From G963667675 sp964291545 (GTDB taxonomy: Bacteria; Chloroflexota; Dehalococcoidia; Lucifugimonadales; UBA3495): a stretch of 64,000 nucleotides of DNA. The notes below the pieces were generated by a model that was not told the origin of the DNA, did no database searches, and worked only from the letters and a program-made list of their open reading frames with translations. Positions 41,856 through 49,346 of the stretch are shown piece after piece. The position numbers were made by a program, and so were the translations under genes. The stretch is from the NCBI GenBank assembly GCA_964291545.2, contig OZ219860.1, positions 496,001 to 560,000 on the forward strand, written 5' to 3'. Position 1 is the first letter of the stretch. Each line of letters starts with the position of its first letter.

Positions 41856-43040
41856 CTAGTCCAGCAGCTTGGTGATTACCCCGGCGCCCACGGTCCGGCC
41901 GCCCTCGCGAATGGCGAAACGCAACCCTTCCTCGATGGCTACGGGTGTAATCAGCTTGATGGTCATTTGGGTGTTGTCCCCGGGCATCACCATCTCCACC
42001 CCGTCGGGCAACTGGATCTCTCCGGTGATGTCGCTGGTCCGGATGTAGAACTGGGGCTTGTATCCGGGGAAGAACGGAGTGTGGCGACCGCCCTCTTCCC
42101 GGCTCAGCACATAAACCTCAGCCTCGGCGCTGGTGTAGGGCTTCATCGAGCCGGGCTTCACCAGGACTTGGCCCCGCTCCACTTCGTCTCGGTCGACTCC
42201 CCGGAGCAGTACTCCCACAGCGTCCCCGGCCTCGGTGGAGTCCAACAGCTTGTGGAACATCTCCAGGCCGGTGGCCACGGTTTCTCGCACGTCGCCGAAG
42301 CGTATGATTTCCACCGGTTCTCCCTGCTTCAGCTGGCCGCGTTCAACGCGTCCTGTAACCACGGTCCCGCGGCCCTTGATGCCGAATACGTCTTCAATGG
42401 GCATCAGGAACGGCCGGTCGACGACCCGCGTCGGCACCGGAATGTACTCGTCCATGGCTTCGACCAACTTGGCCACGCCGGCCTCCGCTTCCGGGTCGCC
42501 CTCCAGCGCCTTCAGTCCGCTCACGCGGATGATGGGAGTGTCGTCGCCGGGGAACTCGTACCGGTTGAGAAGTTCCCTCACTTCCAACTCAACCAGCTCC
42601 AGAAGCTCCTCGTCGTCCATCATGTCCACTTTGTTCAGGGCCACCAGGATTCGCGGGACTTCGACCTGCCGGGCCAGAAGTATGTGCTCCCTGGTCTGGG
42701 GCATCGGACCGTCGGGCGCGCTTACCACAAGAATGGCGCCGTCCATCTGGGCCGCGCCGGTAATCATGTTCTTGATGTAGTCAGCGTGTCCGGGGCAGTC
42801 TACGTGGGCGTAGTGACGGTTTTCCGTCTCGTACTCCACGTGGGCAATGGCGATAGTAACGCCGCGAGCCTTTTCCTCGGGCGCGTTGTCAATGCTGTCC
42901 ATGTCACGGTAATTGGCCATGCCCCTCTCGGCCATTACTTTGGTGATGGCTGCGGTGAGAGTGGTCTTGCCGTGGTCCACGTGACCGATGGTTCCCACGT
43001 TGACGTGGGGTTTCGACCTGTCGAATCGCTGTTTGGCCAT
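41856..43040 (-). CDS. tuf: Elongation factor Tu
   Basis: 394 residues. G1 GHVDHGKTT, G2 effector region around EEKARGVTI, G3 DCPGHADY, G4 NKVD and G5 SGLKAL are intact, followed by domains 2 and 3. It delivers aminoacyl-tRNA to the ribosome. An upstream 16-base tandem repeat includes its SD; three tRNA genes precede it in the same transcription unit. Confidence 0.98.
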   Translation of the reverse strand: MAKQRFDRSKPHVNVGTIGHVDHGKTTLTAAITKVMAERGMANYRDMDSIDNAPEEKARGVTIAIAHVEYETENRHYAHVDCPGHADYIKNMITGAAQMDGAILVVSAPDGPMPQTREHILLARQVEVPRILVALNKVDMMDDEELLELVELEVRELLNRYEFPGDDTPIIRVSGLKALEGDPEAEAGVAKLVEAMDEYIPVPTRVVDRPFLMPIEDVFGIKGRGTVVTGRVERGQLKQGEPVEIIRFGDVRETVATGLEMFHKLLDSTEAGDAVGVLLRGVDRDEVERGQVLVKPGSMKPYTSAEAEVYVLSREEGGRHTPFFPGYKPQFYIRTSDITGEIQLPDGVEMVMPGDNTQMTIKLITPVAIEEGLRFAIREGGRTVGAGVITKLLD

Positions 43041-43052
43041 TTAGGTATCGCT

Positions 43053-43084
43053 CCTTTGATGTTGTTGCCCTTTGATGTTGTTGC
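43053..43084. repeat. Perfect 16-base tandem duplication in the tuf leader
   Basis: Two identical 16-base units, 43053-43068 and 43069-43084. On the minus strand each unit ends in CAAAGG; the copy nearer tuf runs into GAG to make the SD (AAAGGAG), the distal copy gives a second SD-like CAAAGGG. Confidence 0.85.
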
Positions 43085-43095
43085 AGTGAATTATT

Positions 43096-43170
43096 TGGAG
43101 CCCAGAGGCGGGATTGAACCGCCGACCCCGTTCTTACCAAGAACGTGCTCTACCGCTGAGCTATCTGGGC
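43096..43170 (-). tRNA. tRNA-Thr (GGT anticodon)
   Basis: Acceptor GCCCAGA/TCTGGGC, D-loop AGCTCAGCGGTAGAGC, anticodon stem CGTTC/GAACG with loop TTGGTAA (anticodon GGT), T-loop GGTTCAATCC and an encoded CCA. It reads ACC and ACT. It is immediately upstream of tuf, the place of thrT in E. coli. Confidence 0.95.
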
Positions 43171-43240
43171 TGGCTGGGCGGGGCCCCTCAGGCGGGGTTA
43201 ATCCCAATCCATCTATTGATGTTGATTTGGTTATTATACA

Positions 43241-43328
43241 TGGTGGAGGGGGTAGGATTCGAACCTACGAAGCCCTTCCGGACGCCAGATTTACAGTCTG
43301 GTGGCTTTAACCACTCACCCACCCCTCC
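43241..43328 (-). tRNA. tRNA-Tyr (GTA anticodon)
   Basis: 88 bases including encoded CCA. Acceptor GGAGGGG/CCCCTCC, anticodon stem CCAGA/TCTGG with loop CTGTAAA (GTA), a long class II variable arm and T-loop GGTTCGAATCC. Confidence 0.95.
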
Positions 43329-43400
43329 AAGTTTTCTAATATTCCTCCGCTTCCGGCAGGCCTGGGCTTGCAGCCTGCGTGGTGCATCTTGAGTTCTAGT

Positions 43401-43475
43401 TGGAGCCCCAGAGGGGATTCGAACCCCTAACCTGTCGATTACAAGTCGACTGCGCTTCCATTGCGCCACAGGGGC
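43401..43475 (-). tRNA. tRNA-Thr (TGT anticodon)
   Basis: Anticodon stem GTCGA/TCGAC... with loop CTTGTAA gives anticodon TGT for ACA codons; T-loop GGTTCGAATCC and encoded CCA are present. The acceptor has one T-T mismatch at pair 6. First gene of the tRNA-tuf transcription unit. Confidence 0.93.
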
Positions 43476-43557
43476 ATATACCAGGCGTGGAGGCGCGCGC
43501 ACTAAAAATAGCCCCTGATACCGGGGCCATTTCAGCCGGGACAGTTAAAACGCGGCT

Positions 43558-43586
43558 ATTATATGCAACCCGCGTATAAAAGTCAA
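43558..43586 (-). promoter_or_regulatory. Strong promoter of the tRNA-tuf-ribosomal protein unit
   Basis: On the minus strand TTGACT (43586-43581), exactly 17 bases, and a perfect TATAAT (43563-43558). Transcription would start near 43551, 75 bases before the first tRNA. Confidence 0.8.
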
Positions 43587-43719
43587 TCGTTGCTACGCCT
43601 GCGGTCATCCGCTTGACGCCTCTAACCTTATATCCTAAACTCCTCCCGGCGCGCCGAGCCTACGGGCCGCTCCTCCCATGTCTTGGTTCGGCAACGCTGC
43701 ACATAGGGGAAATGATTGG

Positions 43720-44232
43720 ATGGACCTCAAGCCTTACATTCGAGTTGTTCCCGACTTCCCTGAGCCCGGCATCCTCTTCCGCGACATCACCCCGCTGCTC
43801 CAAGACGTGGATGCTTTCAGGAAGGTCATCGGCCTGTTTGCCGACCGTTACCGCCAAAGCAGTATAGACGCCATCGTCGCCGTGGAGTCCCGCGGCTTTG
43901 TCTTTGGAGCTCCCCTGGCCTACGAGATGGGGATACCGATAGTGCCCGCACGCAAGGAAGGCAAGCTTCCATCGTCTACTCACCGGGCAGAATACACCCT
44001 CGAGTACGGCAAAGCCGCCATGGAGATTCATGTCGACGCCGTTGCCCCGGGTCAGAGGGTCCTCTTGCTGGACGACTTGCTGGCTACCGGCGGGACTCTG
44101 GAAGCGTCAGCCAAACTGGTGGAGATGGCCGGCGGGAAGATTCAGGATATCGGAGTAGTCATCGAACTGCTTGACCTTGAAGGCCGCCGACGTCTGGAAA
44201 ACTACGACGTCTTTTCTCTACTCCAGTACTGA
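43720..44232 (+). CDS. apt: Adenine phosphoribosyltransferase
   Basis: 170 residues from ATG 43720; a longer in-frame ATG at 43678 is less likely. DLKPYIRVVPDFPEPGILFRD and the PRPP motif VLLLDDLLATGGTLEA are diagnostic, and VESRGFVFGAPLA is the catalytic flexible-loop region. It salvages adenine to AMP. It is divergent from the tRNA-tuf unit and 48 bases before the MBL gene. Confidence 0.95.
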   Translation: MDLKPYIRVVPDFPEPGILFRDITPLLQDVDAFRKVIGLFADRYRQSSIDAIVAVESRGFVFGAPLAYEMGIPIVPARKEGKLPSSTHRAEYTLEYGKAAMEIHVDAVAPGQRVLLLDDLLATGGTLEASAKLVEMAGGKIQDIGVVIELLDLEGRRRLENYDVFSLLQY

Positions 44233-44280
44233 GGTCTCATCCAGCAACTCCAGCGCCCCGACGGTTGAACAGGAGGCGGC

Positions 44281-45150
44281 ATGGCTAACTGGCTGACAGT
44301 GGGCAACGCCGAGGTCATCGCTGTCTTGGATATGGTGCCGCCTCCCCGCGATCCTGCTTTGATGTTCCCGGATGTCTCTCCAGACGACTGGTCGCCTCAC
44401 CAGGACGCTTTGGAGCAGGGCCGACTACAACTTTACTACGGCGCCTGGGTGGTGCGTTCCCAAGGGTGCACGATCCTCGTGGACACGGGCGTTGGTCCCG
44501 GGCCTCATCCTACCCGCGGCAACCGCACAGGCAACCTCAACAACGAGCTTGCGTCCGCCCTGATGCCTGAAGACCGGCCAGTTGTATCCAACTCATCCCC
44601 CGCCGGCGAAGTCGACGTCGTTGTCCACACCCACCTGCACTTCGATCATGTCGGCTGGAACGTGGACTACTCCGCAGGCAGCGCAGACCCTACCTTTCCC
44701 AACGCCCGGTATTTGGCGCCCAGGCTCGATTGGGAGCACTTTATTCAGCCAGAGGTGCTGGCCGACAGCCCGTATATAGAGACCCAGGTCAAGCCGCTGT
44801 TCGACGTCGGCAAAATAGACCTCATCGAGGGCGAGTACAAAATTACCGATGAAGTCGTCACCCTGCCCACTCCAGGCCATACGCCGGGGCACCAGGTCGT
44901 CCTGATTAGTTCCCAAGGACAGAAGGCCATGATCGTCGGCGACGTCCTTCACAACAAAGCGCAAGTCTCCCAGCCTGGGTGGACCGCCGCCGTGGACGTT
45001 GACAAAGACGCCAGCCGCAAAAGCCGCGCGGCCCTATTGGACCGCGCCGAGAAAGAAGGCTACGCGGTGGCGGCCGGACACTTTCATCCCATGGAAAACA
45101 TTGGCAAGGTAGTCCGCCTGGAAGGCAGGCGCTACTGGCAGGTCTCGTGA
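44281..45150 (+). CDS. MBL-fold metallohydrolase (AHL-lactonase-like subgroup)
   Basis: 289 residues; ATG has GGAGG upstream. The binuclear zinc motif is THLHFDHVGW; TPGHTPGHQVVL supplies the next His, GDVLHNK the bridging Asp and AAGHFHP the final His. The N-terminal IAVLDMVPPP and GCTILVDTGVG strands match the AttM/AiiA-like and sulfatase-like group. Substrate unknown. It begins a plus-strand run leading to the UGSC selenoprotein. Confidence 0.85.
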   Translation: MANWLTVGNAEVIAVLDMVPPPRDPALMFPDVSPDDWSPHQDALEQGRLQLYYGAWVVRSQGCTILVDTGVGPGPHPTRGNRTGNLNNELASALMPEDRPVVSNSSPAGEVDVVVHTHLHFDHVGWNVDYSAGSADPTFPNARYLAPRLDWEHFIQPEVLADSPYIETQVKPLFDVGKIDLIEGEYKITDEVVTLPTPGHTPGHQVVLISSQGQKAMIVGDVLHNKAQVSQPGWTAAVDVDKDASRKSRAALLDRAEKEGYAVAAGHFHPMENIGKVVRLEGRRYWQVS

Positions 45151-45277
45151 CCGAGACCGGCCAACAAACCTGATTTACCCCGCTCCCAGGTGGCCGGCTT
45201 CTTATCCGCCCCTCCTGGCGATTTCGAGCTAGTCCACCGGCGCCAGTCGCCACCGGCAAAATAGAGGAGGTTCGGCC

Positions 45278-46318
45278 ATGGTCTCAGAACCCCAACGCTC
45301 TCCATTGGGGGAAACCAGCGACACCATAGAGGCCATTGAGGAGTGCTACCGTATGGGCTGGACCGACGGCCTGCCAGTGGTACCGCCCGCCGACTATAAA
45401 GTGCGCGAGATGTTGGACCACGTCGGCATGACCGGCGAGGAAGACCTTCTGTCTTTCGAGATGCGCCGCAGGGTCATCACTTCAGAAAGCGCGGCCGCCA
45501 ACGCCGTCATGGCCGGATGCCTGCCGGAATACTTCCCAGTCCTGGTCACCGCCCTGAGGACCCTGGAGGAGGAAAAGAACTTTGTAAACATGGCGGCATC
45601 CTCAACCAGTTCCCCATCCGTTCTGATGATCCTCAACGGCCCCATACGCCACCAGATTAGCGCCAACTTCAAAGACGGCGTATTTGGCCCCGGAAACCGC
45701 GCCAACGCCAGCCTGGGCCGTGCCGTGCGCCTATGCCTCATGAACGGCTTCGACGCCCGCCCGGGGATCTTGGATCGCGGCACCCTGGGCAACCCCAGCA
45801 AATTCGCCCTCTGCATCGCCGAGAACGAGGAGGACTCCCCGTGGGAGCCGCTGCACGTCAGCCGCGGCTTTCAGCCAGGCGACAACTGCGTAACCGTCGC
45901 TGTAGCCTACAACCCCGTCACCGTCCAAAATTCCTTTGGTCAGACTGGGGAGAGCATCCTGGCGGCGTTGGCCGATACCCTCAAGTCGGCCTGCATGGTC
46001 TACCGCTTTCCCGCCCAATGGGTCATAGTGATAGGCCCGGAGCATGCCCTGACCCTGCAACAGGACGGATGGAGCCGCCGGAACATCCAGGAATACCTCA
46101 TGGCCCACGCAACCCGTCCATTGAGCGAGTTGGTCCGCCTCGGAGTGGCCAAAGGTCCCCTCGACCCCGGCGCGCAGCAGGACGTCCGCCGTTGCGCCGA
46201 TGACCCCGATGACATCCTGGTGCTTATGGCCGGCGGCACCGGCGGCCGGTACAGCGCAATCATCGACACGGTCCACTACAAGGTCCGCACCCGCAAAGTG
46301 GAAGTTTCGCGGCTGTGA
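45278..46318 (+). CDS. Uncharacterised conserved protein linked to the UGSC selenoprotein
   Basis: 346 residues; GGAGG precedes the ATG. Features are CYRMGWTDGLPVVPPADYKVREML near residue 25 (a conserved GWTDGLPVVPP box), SAAANAVMAGCLPEYFPVL, a central NGPIRHQISANFKDGVFGPGNRAN box and a C-terminal ILVLMAGGTGGRYSAII. No membrane helix or signal. I recall the GWTDGLPVVPP family as a frequent neighbour of UGSC proteins, but the catalytic function is not known to me. It stands 113 bases before the selenoprotein on the same strand. Confidence 0.75.
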   Translation: MVSEPQRSPLGETSDTIEAIEECYRMGWTDGLPVVPPADYKVREMLDHVGMTGEEDLLSFEMRRRVITSESAAANAVMAGCLPEYFPVLVTALRTLEEEKNFVNMAASSTSSPSVLMILNGPIRHQISANFKDGVFGPGNRANASLGRAVRLCLMNGFDARPGILDRGTLGNPSKFALCIAENEEDSPWEPLHVSRGFQPGDNCVTVAVAYNPVTVQNSFGQTGESILAALADTLKSACMVYRFPAQWVIVIGPEHALTLQQDGWSRRNIQEYLMAHATRPLSELVRLGVAKGPLDPGAQQDVRRCADDPDDILVLMAGGTGGRYSAIIDTVHYKVRTRKVEVSRL

Positions 46319-46431
46319 ACGCCGTCGCCTCGCCCAATTTGTCCGCCCTTTCATAGCTTGCAAAACTGTTGCCGCCGTGTATCATAGAAGCAACGCCCGA
46401 AACCATTGAAAGTGCGCACGGGAGGGCCGAT

Positions 46432-47001
46432 ATGGTCGAGACTGTAGCGGTGCGAAACATGCGGCTGGTCGATCCCCAGGGGGCCAAGCTGGAGCCCGGT
46501 CCCTTCCGCCTCTCCCCCCGGCCGGAGAGTCTTGCCGGGAAGACTCTTGGGCTCATGGAGAACCGCAAGGTCAACTCCGACAAGGTGCTCCGCGAGCTTG
46601 GGTCTCTGCTCAAAGAGAAGCACAGCCTGCGGGACGTGGTCTATCTCAGCAAGCACCACGCCTCCCTGCCTCCCAAGCCCGAGGTAGTACAAGAGGCCCT
46701 GGAACAGGTCGACGTCTTGATCACCGGGGTGGGTGATTGAGGCTCCTGCAGTTCGTGCAGTGTGCACGACGGAATTGAAATGGAGCGGCTCGGTGTCCCC
46801 ACCGCGTCCATCATCACCCACGTGTTCCTCAACACCGCCAACGCCATGACACGGATGATGGGCGTCCCCGGGTTCGACTTTGTCGTCGCCCAGCACCCCT
46901 TGTCCAGTCTGACTGACCAGGAATGCAAAGACATGGCATCCACCATAGCGCCGCACGTTGAAAGCATACTGTTGGGCGCCGACGGCGGCAAAGAGGGCTA
47001 A
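46432..47001 (+). CDS. UGSC family selenoprotein (in-frame TGA = Sec103)
   Basis: 189 residues including selenocysteine. ATG 46432 has GGAGGG at 46421-46426. Residues 1-102 end ...VLITGVGD, then TGA at 46738-46740, then GSCSSCSVHDG, so the active site reads U-G-S-C, the motif that names this family. The chain continues without a break through MERLGVPTASIITHVF to the stop. Homology and composition are continuous across the TGA and there is no RBS or start right after it. A SECIS-like hairpin follows. The Sec is likely a redox or nucleophilic centre; the substrate is unknown. Standard gene callers will split or truncate it. Confidence 0.92.
46738..46769 (+). promoter_or_regulatory. UGA codon plus bacterial SECIS hairpin (UGSC gene)
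   Basis: After TGA (46738-46740) a 7-bp stem TCGTGCA/TGCACGA (46753-46759 with 46763-46769) closes a GTG loop. The loop G is 20 bases after the UGA, close to the spacing in E. coli fdhF, whose apical region GCAGGUCUGC is similar to GCAGTGTGC here. Confidence 0.8.
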
Positions 47002-47027
47002 GGGGATAAGAGGATCAAACCCGGCGC

Positions 47028-47519
47028 ATGGATGGGCTGAAACAACGCATTTCCAAGGCCGTTCGAGGTCAAGCCCAACCGACGCAGACTATCTTATCCT
47101 CGCTCCTTGCGGTAGAGGATGAACTGGGCTACATCCCCAAAGAAGCCGTGGACGAGGTGGCCGACTTCACCGGCGTCACAGTCAATGACGTTTGGGCCGT
47201 AGCCTCTTTCTACCCCAACTTCCGCTTCGAACCGCCCTGCCTGCACCGGATGGAGGTGTGCTGGGGTGCTTCTTGTCACCTTACCGGCGCCCGCGAGGTT
47301 ATACAGGCCGTCTTGGACGCCGCTGGGTTGCAGGAAGAGGGAGACACGTCCGACGGCAAGGTTAGCGTCAGGCTCAATACCTGCCTCGGCGCTTGCGCCC
47401 AAGCCCCTGTGATTTCCGTCGATCATCACCTCATCGGCCGAACTACTCCCTTAGATGCCCGAACCCGCGTTGTCCAACTTCTGGACAAGACCTCGTCCGC
47501 TGGGGAGCACAACCCCTAG
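47028..47519 (+). CDS. NuoE/HydC/FdsG-like 2Fe-2S subunit
   Basis: 163 residues. The thioredoxin-like ferredoxin carries CWGASC and CLGAC (C-x4-C...C-x3-C) for a 2Fe-2S cluster; DELGYIPKEAVDEVADFTGV and VASFYPNFRF are typical NuoE. It begins 26 bases after the selenoprotein gene, so it is in the same unit, and is followed by the NuoF-like and FDH-alpha-like genes. Members pass electrons between NADH/FMN and the large subunit. Confidence 0.9.
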   Translation: MDGLKQRISKAVRGQAQPTQTILSSLLAVEDELGYIPKEAVDEVADFTGVTVNDVWAVASFYPNFRFEPPCLHRMEVCWGASCHLTGAREVIQAVLDAAGLQEEGDTSDGKVSVRLNTCLGACAQAPVISVDHHLIGRTTPLDARTRVVQLLDKTSSAGEHNP

Positions 47520-47606
47520 TCGGGGCGGCATGTACCCTAACGCTCCGCATTTGTGCTTCGGCGGCATCCCCGCCCACCCTTCGATGAACTCGAGGACGGG
47601 CATCTA

Positions 47607-49337
47607 ATGGCAACCAGTTTCCAGGAACTTCAGCAGGAGGCGGATACCCGTTGGGAGGCCCTCAACGCCGGGGACCGCCCTTGGGTGCGTATCGGTTCAG
47701 CCATGTGCGGCCAGGCCGCCGGGGCCGACGCAGTTTTCGAGGCCCTGACCGACGCCCTGCATGAAAACAACATCGACGCCAGCGTCAGCCGGGTGGGCTG
47801 CTTGGGATTGTGCTTCGCCGAGCCTCTGGTAGACGTCCAGTTCCCCGACGGTCCCAGAGTCTTCTACGCAAACGTTAATCCGCAGACTGCCCGTCAGATC
47901 GCTGCCAACCACCTCGCCGGCGGTTCCCCCGACGCAGACCTGGCCTTGGGATACCTGGGAGACGGGGACGGCCTTGCCAATGGCGCCGCATCGTCCATAA
48001 GAGACCTAAACGACCACCCAATGAGGGCCATGGAGACCCGTATCGCCCTCCGCAATGCCGGTAACATTGACCCTTTAGACATCCACCAGTACATCGCCAC
48101 CGGCGGTTACCGGGCCCTGCACCAGGCCCTCACCCAGATGACCCCCGAAGAGGCCCTGGCTCAGGTTGCCGACTCGGGCCTGCGCGGGCGGGGCGGCGCA
48201 GCCTTCTCCACCGGCACCAAGTGGAGGTTCCTGGCCGGTTCCAATGCCCCAGTCAAGTACATCCTGTGCAACTGCGAGGAGGGCGACCCAGGCGCTTACA
48301 ACGACAAGGGCATTCTTGAGAGCGACCCCCACACCTTGATAGAGGGAATGATACTGGCCGGTTACGCTACCGGCGCCACGTACGGCTATGTGTTCATTCG
48401 CCACGGCCACGACGGCCCCATAGACAAGACCCGCGCCGCCGTGCGTCAGGCGCAGGAAATGGGACTGCTGGGCCGCGACATACTGGGTTCGGGTTTTGAC
48501 TTTGACATTGAGGTTGCCCTCACCGGCGATTCCTACGTGGCCGGCGAGGAAAGCGGCCTGATGGAGTCCATCGAGGGCCACCGGGCTATGCCCAGGTACC
48601 GGCCTCCCTTCCCCGCCCAGGTTGGGCTCTTCGGCAAGCCATCCAACATCAACAACGTCAAGACCCTGGCCTACGTGCCCGAGATAGTCGCCAACGGCGC
48701 CGAGTGGTTCTCCGGCATTGGCCACGAGCAGAGCAAGGGCACCGCCATCCTCTGCCTCTCCGGCGCTCTCAAATACACCGGAATGATCGAGGTCCCACTG
48801 GGTGTCAACCTGAAAGACGTCCTGTACCGGGCAGCCGGGGGAGTCCCCGGCGGCAAGGACCTGAAGCTGGTGCAGACTGGCGGTCCCCTGGGCGGCGTGC
48901 TCCACGCCGACAGCGTTGACATAATCCTGGATTTCGAGGTGCTGCGGGAGGCGGGCGCCATCCTGGGATCTGGGGGCATCATCGCCGCCGACGAGGACAC
49001 CTGCGTGGTAGACTTGACCCGGGCTCTGATCGCCTTTTGCCAGTACGAATCATGCGGCAAGTGTTTCCCCTGCCGCATGGGCATGAGCCACCTGCTGGAA
49101 GTCCTGGAGCGAATCTGCCGCATGGAGGGCATCCCCCAGGACCTGGACCTGATGCGCCGCGTCGGCCAGGACATGCAGTCCGGTTCCCTGTGCGGGCACG
49201 GACAACTTGGATTCAACCCGGTGGCCTCAGCCCTGCGGCACTTCGGCGACGAGTTCCGGGCCCACATCATAGACCGGACCTGCCCCACCGGCCGTTGCCT
49301 GGAGCCCCGTTATTCTCCCCGGCAGACGCGGAGGTAG
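47607..49337 (+). CDS. NuoF/HydB/FdsB-like NADH-binding flavoprotein subunit
   Basis: 576 residues from ATG 47607. Order: an N-terminal thioredoxin-like ferredoxin domain (GCLGLCFAEPLVDV), the FMN/NADH domain GRGGAAFSTGTKWRF and CNCEEGDPGAYNDKGILE, the SLBB region, and the 4Fe-4S domain ESCGKCFPCRMG...SLCGHGQ. The fused ferredoxin domain is as in NAD-dependent formate dehydrogenases and bifurcating hydrogenases rather than the respiratory NuoF. It oxidises or reduces NAD(H). Confidence 0.92.
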   Translation: MATSFQELQQEADTRWEALNAGDRPWVRIGSAMCGQAAGADAVFEALTDALHENNIDASVSRVGCLGLCFAEPLVDVQFPDGPRVFYANVNPQTARQIAANHLAGGSPDADLALGYLGDGDGLANGAASSIRDLNDHPMRAMETRIALRNAGNIDPLDIHQYIATGGYRALHQALTQMTPEEALAQVADSGLRGRGGAAFSTGTKWRFLAGSNAPVKYILCNCEEGDPGAYNDKGILESDPHTLIEGMILAGYATGATYGYVFIRHGHDGPIDKTRAAVRQAQEMGLLGRDILGSGFDFDIEVALTGDSYVAGEESGLMESIEGHRAMPRYRPPFPAQVGLFGKPSNINNVKTLAYVPEIVANGAEWFSGIGHEQSKGTAILCLSGALKYTGMIEVPLGVNLKDVLYRAAGGVPGGKDLKLVQTGGPLGGVLHADSVDIILDFEVLREAGAILGSGGIIAADEDTCVVDLTRALIAFCQYESCGKCFPCRMGMSHLLEVLERICRMEGIPQDLDLMRRVGQDMQSGSLCGHGQLGFNPVASALRHFGDEFRAHIIDRTCPTGRCLEPRYSPRQTRR

Positions 49338-49346
49338 TTCTCTTAT

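Noticed and set aside
41697..43310. Plus-strand frame of 537 codons across tuf and a tRNA
   Set aside because: Covers rpmG, tuf and tRNA-Thr on the opposite strand; shadow only.
46741..47001. A separate small protein starting at an internal GTG (46762) after the TGA
   Set aside because: No RBS, and the sequence directly continues the UGSC family across the TGA; Sec read-through explains it better.
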